11,040 nucleotides of DNA from Spirochaetaceae bacterium (GTDB taxonomy: Bacteria > Spirochaetota > Spirochaetia > SZUA-6 > Bin103), in contig JAPPKD010000118.1 in assembly GCA_028820215.1 (NCBI GenBank), positions 1 through 11,040 of the forward strand, written 5' to 3'. Below, piece after piece: positions 5,989 through 11,040 of this stretch. Below the pieces are notes generated by a model. That model was not told the DNA's origin, did no database searches, and was given only the letters and a program-made list of their open reading frames with translations. The number at the start of each line of letters is the position of its first letter. The first letter of the stretch is position 1. Position numbers and translations under genes: made by a program.

Positions 5989-8693
5989 TGCACTGGGCCG
6001 TCATCCTTACTCTCGCCGCGCTCGCCGCGCTCAGCGAAGAAGCGCGCGGACAGGATTCCCTGATTGGATACGAGGGCCTCGAGCTCGAGCTCTTCACGCC
6101 GGCCGAAGTGGTCGACGCCGGCGGCGCGCCGACGCTCTCGGACTCCACGCCGAAGGCCACGGGCACCGCAGCGCCGGGGATTTCAGGGGAGGCGAGCCGG
6201 GACGATCACGTTCATGCCGATGCGGATACGCCGAACCATCCTCTGTCCACCAAGGTCCCACTCGTAGAGAGCGGCACGGGCGCGGCCGGCACCGGTACCG
6301 CAGTGAGCCGAGAGGACCACGTCCATCCTGCGCGCTCGCTGCCGCCCATCCCGCCCTATTCGACGAATACGCCCCAGGTTGAATCCGGCAACGGGAATGC
6401 CGGCATGGCGAACACCGTCAGCCGCGGCGATCACGTACACCCCGCGGGAGGCGGGGGCGGGGGCACCACGACACCACTGTCCGACAAGACGCCCCTGGTA
6501 GACAGCGGCACCGGCGATGCCGGCACCGGCGGAGCCGCAAGCCGAGAAGACCATGCGCATCCGCCTTTCCCGTTGTCCACGTTCGGGACGGTAGGAAGCG
6601 CGGGCACCTGCGCGAAGGCGAACAGTGCGCGCGATGGGCTCACCTACGGTGACTGCGGCTCGCCGCGGGTGTTGTCGAATCGCAATCCGGCGGTCGCGGG
6701 CACTGCCGACCCCGGCAACCGCACCGACGTATCGCGCTCAGACCACGTGCATCCCGAAAGGACTATTCGTCGCGAGCTCCCGTCTCCTACCAGCGGAACC
6801 AGGGGCGATATTCCGCGCGTCAACACCGCCGGGAACGCATACGAAGTCGTCGATGCCCATGTGGCAGTGCTCTCCGGGCTGCCCGCCATCACAGGGCAGG
6901 CGAATAAGGCGCTCACCGTGAACGCCGCCGCGACGGGCGTGGAGTGGAAAGCCGTGTCCGGCGGCTCACCTGACACGGGAGGGGGAGGCGCGTCATGGGA
7001 CGACTATAAAACCGGCAATTTCGGGACCACCTCGAACTGTCCCACTAGGCATACCGTCACGCTCTCCACGACGGAACGCGACGCCATCATCGCGGGCCAC
7101 AACATGACCGACATCCTCGGTATTGCGGTGCGCGCGCGCACCAATACCGGGCATGTCTTCGGGGCCTTCTGGCCCAAAGGACCTGCCAACATCGCGGTGG
7201 GTGCCCAGTTCGTGGCCGACTTCGTCGCCTACTCGGTTCGTGACTCTTTCAACGATGTTTACGACCAGAACGTCGACATCGTGCTAGAGCTGGGTGCCAG
7301 TCCGAAACTCACACTCAACGATCAAGACTGCTTCGATGCGCAGCAGATACCCGGCTATGCGATTTCGGGACTCAAGATTGCCGGCGGGGGCGGCGGCGGC
7401 TCGTCCGGGCCCTCCATCCCCACGCCCACCGCGGCCGGGGCGAGTCGGTACCTGCGCGTCAACGCGGCCGGCGCGGCCTATGAGGTCGGCACCAATCTGG
7501 ACGACGCGGTCGCCGCGCTGGATTCCGAAGCGGGCGACCTCGAGGACCTGACGCGCGACCTCTACCGCGCTCCGAACAGCGCCACGCCGACCTGGGCGCT
7601 CAACTCCAACGCCACGAACGCCCAGATCGCCTACTTCGTCGGCACCGGCTCCGCGCCGAACATCACCGGCCTCACCTTCCAGACTTCCACGGTCCCGAAG
7701 CCCGCGCCCCCCGGCTGGGCGACCGGCTTCAACATCGTGCGCCTGGCGAGCGGGCAGAACCGCGGCAACTACCGTGTGCGCTGGGTCGAGCCGGATACGG
7801 TGACCGTCATTCCCGGCAATCAGTGGTCGCAAATCTTCCCGTCGGCCGGCGCCGCGGCGGGCTCGACCTACTGGCTGCCGTTCGCCGGCGTCTTCCGCGG
7901 CCGCGTCACATCCATCGTGCTCGACGCCTCGTCCAACGCCAACCATATCGGGCAGACCGACTACCACGGCGATCCGGTCGCGGTGCGCCAGTGGGCGAAG
8001 GACGACGCAACGAAGATTCCGGCGTCCAAGCTGCCGGCGGACGAGCTCCCGGCCATTCCCGGCGACACGGCCACCAAGCAGTACGCGCTCGAGACGATGA
8101 GCGACGGCTCGGGCGTGGAATGGAGCAACGACATCTTCTCGGCGCTCAACACGAACGCCCAGGACATCGGCGACGCGCTCGAGCGCGTCGGCCACGTCGA
8201 CATGCCCTCCGACGCGGAGGCCAGCAAGAGCGCGCTCGCGGCCGGGCAGGTGTGGACCATCGCGAGCTGCGATGACACCGTGGGCTCGCGGGCGTGCACC
8301 GCGGGGTTCGCGGCGTCGGCGCACGGCACTGAACGCCAACTGGTGAAGTTCGGGACCGGGGCGGCGAACGCCACCAGCGCCTCGTTCGCGCCGTCGAGGC
8401 GCCTCAGCCAGCATGCGCTGATATCGGGCACGTCCTACGACGAGTTCATCGTGATCGCGCGCCATGTCGCGGGCAATCCGACGCGCACCATGATTCGGTC
8501 GTGCCGCATCCCCGGCATCCAAGGCGACTGGGTCGCGAACGCGGCGACCCCCGTGCACCTCATCAGCGAGAGCGAGAATTGCAGTCTCGTCGCGCCCGTG
8601 ACGGGCAACCTCACCGTGACCTGGGCCGCGCCGCTCGCGGGGGAGAAAATCGCCGGCGACACCTGGCGGCTCTACGGGGTGGACTGGCGATGA
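5955..8693 (+). CDS. Exported fibre-like protein with HxH (DHVHP) repeats
   Basis: A 912-residue protein. The N-terminus looks like a Sec signal peptide: MGRISR, a hydrophobic core at about 11-26 (LMHWAVILTLAALAAL), then a likely cut near ARG/QD (30-33). The start is firm, with GGAG (5944-5947) 7 bases before ATG 5955. Five SRxDHxH repeats follow, with His pairs at about 85/87, 122/124, 160/162, 200/202 and 264/266, each preceded by a V(E/D)SGxGxAG-type segment. Such repeats occur in trimeric phage fibres, where HxH pairs can bind iron. Longer modules (RVNTAGNAYEVVD at 289-300, ALTVNAAATGVEW at 319-331, RVNAAGAAYEVG at 501-512) and Gly-rich hinges (165-170, 477-482) separate the domains. About eight cysteines lie after residue 215, compatible with disulfides after export. 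The C-terminal half is unrecognised. Role: receptor-binding fibre or surface protein; export is unusual for a virion part. Confidence 0.8.
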   Translation: MGRISRTAPALMHWAVILTLAALAALSEEARGQDSLIGYEGLELELFTPAEVVDAGGAPTLSDSTPKATGTAAPGISGEASRDDHVHADADTPNHPLSTKVPLVESGTGAAGTGTAVSREDHVHPARSLPPIPPYSTNTPQVESGNGNAGMANTVSRGDHVHPAGGGGGGTTTPLSDKTPLVDSGTGDAGTGGAASREDHAHPPFPLSTFGTVGSAGTCAKANSARDGLTYGDCGSPRVLSNRNPAVAGTADPGNRTDVSRSDHVHPERTIRRELPSPTSGTRGDIPRVNTAGNAYEVVDAHVAVLSGLPAITGQANKALTVNAAATGVEWKAVSGGSPDTGGGGASWDDYKTGNFGTTSNCPTRHTVTLSTTERDAIIAGHNMTDILGIAVRARTNTGHVFGAFWPKGPANIAVGAQFVADFVAYSVRDSFNDVYDQNVDIVLELGASPKLTLNDQDCFDAQQIPGYAISGLKIAGGGGGGSSGPSIPTPTAAGASRYLRVNAAGAAYEVGTNLDDAVAALDSEAGDLEDLTRDLYRAPNSATPTWALNSNATNAQIAYFVGTGSAPNITGLTFQTSTVPKPAPPGWATGFNIVRLASGQNRGNYRVRWVEPDTVTVIPGNQWSQIFPSAGAAAGSTYWLPFAGVFRGRVTSIVLDASSNANHIGQTDYHGDPVAVRQWAKDDATKIPASKLPADELPAIPGDTATKQYALETMSDGSGVEWSNDIFSALNTNAQDIGDALERVGHVDMPSDAEASKSALAAGQVWTIASCDDTVGSRACTAGFAASAHGTERQLVKFGTGAANATSASFAPSRRLSQHALISGTSYDEFIVIARHVAGNPTRTMIRSCRIPGIQGDWVANAATPVHLISESENCSLVAPVTGNLTVTWAAPLAGEKIAGDTWRLYGVDWR
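6123..6755 (+). repeat. Five SRxDHxHP-type coding repeats in the fibre gene
   Basis: This stretch encodes five copies of a PLVxSGTGxAGTGxxxSRxDHVHP-like unit, with spacing between successive His pairs of about 37, 38, 40 and 64 residues. The copies differ in DNA sequence, so this is an old protein repeat, not a fresh tandem duplication. The fourth copy has DHAHP and the first ends DHVHA. A Gly6 hinge separates copies three and four. Confidence 0.75.
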
Positions 8694-9724
8694 AGATTCT
8701 CCCGTGGAAACGTGCTGCACCTGACGCCGCCGCGGCGGTGGAAGTGCAGCACTCGGTAGAGGACCGCAACTACACCGACATCATCACGCGGGCCCTCGTC
8801 GACGCCGCCACGGAGAGCGCGGCGAGCGCCTACGTCAGCGCGCTCGAGATAGCGGCCGGGCACTTGGGGCGCGCCTTCGCCGCCGCGCGGGTGGGAGGGC
8901 CGGACGCCGCGCTCTTCGGGCCGAGCGTGATGCTGCGCATCGGGCGCGGCCTGGTCGAGGCCGGGGAATCGGCCTGGTACCGCATGGGCCGGCGTCTCCT
9001 GCCTGCCGTCTCCGTCCAGGTCGTGCGCGACACGGCCAATCTCGAGCTCACCACGGCCAGCGGCAGCATCACCGTGCCGGCGAGCCGGGTGCTCCTGCCG
9101 CGGTGGAACTACGACGTGCAATCCGGGCTCGCGGTCTCGCCGTTGTCCAATGCGCGCACGCTGCGCGACATGCTCGGCAAGCTCGAGGGCTCGCTCAACA
9201 CCGAGGCGAACGCCGCGGTGGGCTACCTACTCGCGGTCCCGGCGGACGGCGCGAGCTCCGGCGTCGAGCAACTGCGCCAGGACCTGGCGTCGCTCGCCGG
9301 GCGGATCGCCGTCATCGAATCGCAGCGCGGCTCCTGGGGCATGGGCGAGCCGGGCGCCCGAGGGCGCGATTACGCGCTCGCGCGCATGGGCCCGGACTTC
9401 CCCTCGTCGAACGTCGAGCTCTTCGTGCGCGCGCGGGACACGGTGCTCTCCGCGTGCGGGCTGCCGGTGTCGCTGGTGCGCGACGGCGACGGCACCGGGC
9501 AGCGCGAAGCCTGGCGGCGCTACCTGCACGGCACGGTCTCGCCGCTCGGGCGCATCGTGGTCGAGGCCGCGGCCGACATCGGGCTCTCCATCACGCTCGA
9601 TTGGGACCAACTGTTCGCCAGCGACATCGCCGGGCGCGCGCGGGCCTTCCAGTCTCTCGTCAACGGGGGCATGCCGCTCGACGCGGCGGCGGCGGCATCC
9701 GGCATCCTCGAGCCGCCGGAGTGA
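8690..9724 (+). CDS. Portal protein, HK97-type (compact)
   Basis: The portal forms the dodecameric ring at one capsid vertex through which terminase packages DNA. Length is 344 residues, on the short side for the family. The wing/clip region (about 100-160) contains VQVVRDTANLELTTASG and VPASRVLLPRWNYD, a typical portal segment leading into SPLSNARTLRDML. The stem-to-crown part contains GPDFPSSNVELFVRARDTVLSACGLP, REAWRRYLHGTVSPLGRIV (the helix after the conserved RE/RYxxxTVxPL-type motif), and a C-terminal ITLDWDQLFASDIAGRARAF followed by NGGMPLDAAAAASGI. ATG 8690 overlaps the fibre stop (ATGA). The first ~25 codons run through paired element D. Its position after a fibre gene and about 7 kb from the terminase is unusual. 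The call rests on several family motifs. Confidence 0.87.
   Translation: MKILPWKRAAPDAAAAVEVQHSVEDRNYTDIITRALVDAATESAASAYVSALEIAAGHLGRAFAAARVGGPDAALFGPSVMLRIGRGLVEAGESAWYRMGRRLLPAVSVQVVRDTANLELTTASGSITVPASRVLLPRWNYDVQSGLAVSPLSNARTLRDMLGKLEGSLNTEANAAVGYLLAVPADGASSGVEQLRQDLASLAGRIAVIESQRGSWGMGEPGARGRDYALARMGPDFPSSNVELFVRARDTVLSACGLPVSLVRDGDGTGQREAWRRYLHGTVSPLGRIVVEAAADIGLSITLDWDQLFASDIAGRARAFQSLVNGGMPLDAAAAASGILEPPE
8712..8752. repeat. 32-bp-spaced paired element, unit D (perfect inverted arms)
   Basis: GTGCTGCAC (8712-8720) and GTGCAGCAC (8744-8752) start 32 bases apart and are exact reverse complements of each other, so the unit can fold as one hairpin. The palindrome CCGCCGCGGCGG (8727-8738) is centred within half a base of the unit's midpoint. 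The unit lies 22 bases inside the portal gene, where it could affect initiation if folded in RNA, or bind protein in DNA. It is the best-conserved of the five units. Confidence 0.65.
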
Positions 9725-9728
9725 CGCC

Positions 9729-9947
9729 ATGACAAAGCTCCTTTTCATCCTCGCACTCATGGCGCTGTTCGTCCCAGCGTCCCATGCCTGCGACCTCGAC
9801 AGCCTGCCCTACGCAGCCTTCCTCGGCCATGTCCAGGAATCGTGCGCCACGCGCTGCGGCAAGGAATGCCAGCCCGTCGACGTGCCCGACTGCGTGTTCA
9901 ACTGCCCCAGGGGGTGCGCGCCCCACAAGTGCGGAGCGTGCGGATGA
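9729..9947 (+). CDS. Secreted cysteine-rich microprotein
   Basis: A 72-residue protein of no recognised family. Residues 1-20 form a clear signal peptide (MTK, then LLFILALMALFVP, ending ASHA), with signal peptidase I cleavage likely before Cys21. The mature ~52 residues carry nine cysteines, at 21, 39, 43, 47, 55, 59, 63, 68 and 71. Six fall in two matching C-x3-C-x3-C runs (39/43/47 and 55/59/63), giving a short helical hairpin held by disulfides or a metal-binding fold. Lipoprotein processing is unlikely because SHAC is a poor lipobox. GGAG (9718-9721) lies 7 bases before the start, and the gene begins 4 bases after the portal stop. Possible roles are a periplasmic factor in lysis, superinfection exclusion or host modification; none is shown by the sequence. 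Confidence 0.75.
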   Translation: MTKLLFILALMALFVPASHACDLDSLPYAAFLGHVQESCATRCGKECQPVDVPDCVFNCPRGCAPHKCGACG

Positions 9948-10126
9948 ACGCCTGGATCGTCACCATCCAGTTCGCCGGCGTGGAGTACCGCCTGGGCGCG
10001 GTCACGAGCTACGGGCAGTGGCGCGTGCTCAAGCTCGAGGAAGCGGCCGCGCGCCAGATCGCCAGCGAGCTCGAGAACGCCTACGGCGACTCCTGGAAAG
10101 CGCAGCCGGACGATACCGATGCCTGA
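9944..10126 (+). CDS. Hypothetical 60-residue protein
   Basis: No family is recognised. The sequence reads as two or three beta strands (WIVTIQFAGVEYRLGAV, then QWRVLKL) followed by a helix (EEAAARQIASELENAYG) and an acidic tail. It has no Cys, signal peptide or membrane segment and is probably a small cytoplasmic phage protein. GGAG (9933-9936) is 7 bases before ATG 9944. The start overlaps the preceding stop by four bases (ATGA) and the end overlaps the next gene by eight bases, which supports it as a real member of the series despite its size. Confidence 0.65.
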   Translation: MNAWIVTIQFAGVEYRLGAVTSYGQWRVLKLEEAAARQIASELENAYGDSWKAQPDDTDA

Positions 10127-10406
10127 GTGCCGAATGTGCTATCAGCCGATGCGCCTGGTGGGCTCGGGACGCCCGCGTGTGGTCTGCGACTCCTGCGCCC
10201 AGGTCATCGCCGAGCGCATGGCCCACCGCAAGCCCTGGGACTCCGACTGCGCGTTCTGCGGGCGGACGCTCGTCATGGTGCGCTCCCATTGCGCCGCGAT
10301 CACCTGCTCGTCGGCCTGCCGGACGAACCTGAGCCGGCTGCTCAGGCGCTACCCGGAAATCAAGAACAAGGCGCCGCATCCACCGCGCAATCTGAACCTA
10401 TTTTAA
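10119..10406 (+). CDS. Small zinc-ribbon-like protein with two Cys4 clusters
   Basis: A 95-residue protein with CxxC pairs at C4/C7 and C23/C26, forming one probable Cys4 zinc site. A second cluster, C44/C47 with C58, C63 and C67, probably forms another. The linker VGSGRPRVVC between the first two pairs is basic, and the C-terminal third (LSRLLRRYPEIKNK) is a basic helix. This suggests nucleic-acid binding, but no specific family is recognised. The fold resembles the small zinc-finger proteins common in phage accessory regions. The start overlaps the upstream gene by eight bases and has only a weak ribosome site, suggesting translational coupling. It is the last gene of the series; two hairpins follow within about 120 bases. 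Confidence 0.7.
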   Translation: MPECRMCYQPMRLVGSGRPRVVCDSCAQVIAERMAHRKPWDSDCAFCGRTLVMVRSHCAAITCSSACRTNLSRLLRRYPEIKNKAPHPPRNLNLF

Positions 10407-10496
10407 CGGTGTTGGGGAATGCCTACCTACCGGGTCGGTCCCAAAAGCGCGTCACGGCGCTCTCTCGAGCTCTCAGGGGCATTGCGCCCCAACGAG

Positions 10497-10521
10497 AAGC
10501 GCCCGCACAAGGCGGGCGCTT
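10497..10521 (+). terminator. Strong hairpin after the last gene, probable terminator
   Basis: AAGCGCCCGC (10497-10506) and GCGGGCGCTT (10512-10521) form a perfect 10-bp stem with a 5-base loop, 90 bases after the last stop. A weaker hairpin GGGGC/GCCCC (10476-10480/10486-10490) lies just before it. There is no run of T after the stem (TT, then GGGAGGG), so classic intrinsic termination is uncertain; an RNA-stabilising or Rho-assisted 3' end is possible. Confidence 0.55.
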
Positions 10522-10595
10522 GGGAGGGCTCATGACGGATTAGTCCTGTTCCCCGACGCGATAGGGCTGCGGCTGGCTGACTGCGACCTGAAGGC

Positions 10596-10633
10596 ACCGG
10601 GGGGAACGGAGTGTAGCGGCTACCGGGGGAACG
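10596..10633. repeat. Direct repeats ACCGGGGG(G)AACG
   Basis: ACCGGGGGGAACG (10596-10608) is followed by ACCGGGGGAACG (10622-10633). A third partial copy, AGCGGGGAACGG, lies near 10720. Between the first two copies is the palindrome GTAGCGGCTAC (10613-10623). They could be protein-binding iterons or parts of a structured RNA. Confidence 0.5.
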
Positions 10634-10734
10634 CTTCAAAGCCGCACCGAGACTGACCTGCCGAGAGCATGGCGCAAGCCCCTCGAGGCGGGGGGACCGA
10701 CCGGGGAGCGCCCGCGTGCAGCGGGGAACGGTCA

Positions 10735-10760
10735 GCGAAGGGCGAGCACCGCGCCTTCGC
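10735..10760. repeat. Inverted repeat GCGAAGG/CCTTCGC
   Basis: GCGAAGG (10735-10741) and CCTTCGC (10754-10760) are exact inverted copies around a 12-base loop. The stem sits just upstream of the GACC tandem repeat. No T-run follows. Confidence 0.45.
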
Positions 10761-10770
10761 CGCCTGTAGC

Positions 10771-10786
10771 GACCGACCGACCGACC
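10771..10786. repeat. GACC tetranucleotide tandem repeat (four copies)
   Basis: Four exact GACC copies in a row in non-coding DNA, with a related GACCGACCGG at about 10695-10704. A short tandem run like this can change copy number by slippage. Confidence 0.6.
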
Positions 10787-10796
10787 GGCGTCGCCT

Positions 10797-10836
10797 GGCG
10801 AGACAGCCCCTCACGGGTAAGGGAGACTGTCTCGCC
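10797..10836. repeat. 10-bp perfect inverted repeat forming a two-part hairpin
   Basis: GGCGAGACAG (10797-10806) pairs exactly with CTGTCTCGCC (10827-10836). Inside the 20-base loop, CCCT (10808-10811) and AGGG (10820-10823) can pair again, giving a stacked hairpin with an 8-base apical loop. There is no T-run after it on the + strand, so it looks more like a structural or protein-binding element than a terminator. Confidence 0.55.
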
Positions 10837-10905
10837 TACGCTTCCTCCCTCCCTCCCAACGTCACCCCTGCCACGAGGACAAACCTAGCCACTCCTGCGC
10901 CCCGC

Positions 10906-10981
10906 GGCTGTCCACATGTGCACGGCCCTCGTCCGGCTCATCCAGCCTGCGAGGACGTGGGGGGTGTGCTTGTGTACAGCC
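10906..10981. repeat. Imperfect 13-bp inverted repeat flanking a direct-repeat copy
   Basis: GGCTGTCCACATG (10906-10918) matches the reverse complement of CTTGTGTACAGCC (10969-10981) at 11 of 13 bases. CAGCCTGCGAGG occurs at 10943-10954 and again at 10977-10988, 34 bases apart, so the second copy overlaps the right arm of the inverted repeat. CCGGCTCA also occurs twice (10933-10940 and 10994-11001). The density of repeats is that of a control or origin-like site; nothing shows which. Confidence 0.4.
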
Positions 10982-11001
10982 TGCGAGGGCGCACCGGCTC
11001 A

Positions 11002-11015
11002 CGCGCGCGCGCGCG
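11002..11015. repeat. Alternating CG run
   Basis: Fourteen bases of strictly alternating C and G, a sequence able to adopt left-handed (Z) DNA under supercoiling. It directly follows the repeat cluster at 10906-11001. Confidence 0.55.
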
Positions 11016-11040
11016 AGCGCATGGGGACCCCTGCCCGGAA

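Larger units (their letters stand above)
10407..11040. other. 634-base non-coding region with hairpins and short repeats
   Basis: No ORF here is convincing on either strand: those present lack ribosome sites and read as Arg/Pro/Ala-rich frame shadows. The region instead holds a GGGGC/GCCCC hairpin (10476-10490), a strong hairpin (10497-10521), ACCGGGGGGAACG-like repeats (10596-10633, partial copy near 10722), inverted repeats at 10735-10760 and 10797-10836, a GACC tandem repeat (10771-10786), a CCCT-rich stretch (10843-10857), inverted and direct repeats at 10906-10988 and an alternating CG run (11002-11015). It may be an untranslated control region, a structured RNA gene or a replication/packaging locus; the sequence does not decide. 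Confidence 0.6.

Noticed and set aside
7284..8720. Long open frame (478 codons) on the minus strand across the fibre gene
   Set aside because: Low-complexity Arg/Gly/Val composition with no ribosome site or recognisable motif; antisense shadow of the fibre gene.
9786..9791. Lipoprotein cleavage site before Cys21 of the Cys-rich protein
   Set aside because: SHAC lacks the usual Leu/Val/Ile at -3 and a small residue at -2; cleavage by signal peptidase I after ASHA fits better.
10620..10814. 64-codon minus-strand frame in the 3' non-coding region
   Set aside because: No ribosome site, Arg/Ser/Pro-rich, and it crosses inverted repeats; not supported as a gene.
10910..10918. DnaA box (CTGTCCACA-like) as proof of an origin
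   Set aside because: Only about seven of nine bases match and there is no cluster of boxes or AT-rich unwinding region; kept only as a remark in the repeat-cluster finding.

Overview
The window is a high-GC (by eye about two thirds G+C) stretch of a tailed-phage-type head-morphogenesis region. It could be a phage, a prophage or a capsid-encoding satellite; the sequence does not decide which. The host is probably a high-GC Gram-negative bacterium: several genes have Shine-Dalgarno sites and two products carry Sec-type signal peptides. No host chromosomal gene, tRNA, integrase or plasmid gene is visible, so the host cannot be named.

Layout: a large terminase subunit (87-1685) meets a ribbon-helix-helix regulator on the opposite strand (1682-1915) at overlapping stop codons. 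A divergent control region (1916-2014) then leads into a tightly packed + strand series: HNH nuclease, an unrecognised 355-residue protein of lower GC, a gp10-like basic protein, HK97-fold major capsid protein, U35-type prohead protease, gp6-like head-tail connector, an exported 912-residue fibre-like protein with DHVHP repeats, portal protein, a secreted Cys-rich microprotein, a 60-residue hypothetical protein and a small zinc-ribbon protein. Almost every junction in the series is an ATGA/TGATG overlap or a few bases. The last ~630 bases (10407-11040) are non-coding and rich in hairpins and short repeats.

How the genes fit together: the portal, connector, capsid protein, protease and terminase are the parts needed to build a procapsid and fill it with DNA, and the HNH nuclease is a common packaging partner. 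The order is unusual. The protease follows the capsid gene, and the portal lies about 7 kb downstream of the terminase, behind a fibre gene. No tail tube, tape measure or small terminase subunit is in view.

The most striking signal is not a gene. A 9-base palindromic word, GTGCNGCAC (or a close variant), recurs as pairs whose starts are exactly 32 bases apart, with a small inverted repeat roughly centred between the arms. Units lie at 4-44 (degenerate), 1931-1971 and 1970-2010 (back to back, in the RHH/HNH divergent region), 5495-5535 and 8712-8752. They fall at the terminase, HNH, connector and portal gene starts. The best explanations are a dispersed operator set for the adjacent RHH protein, or boundary/recombination elements between gene blocks; both are inferences.
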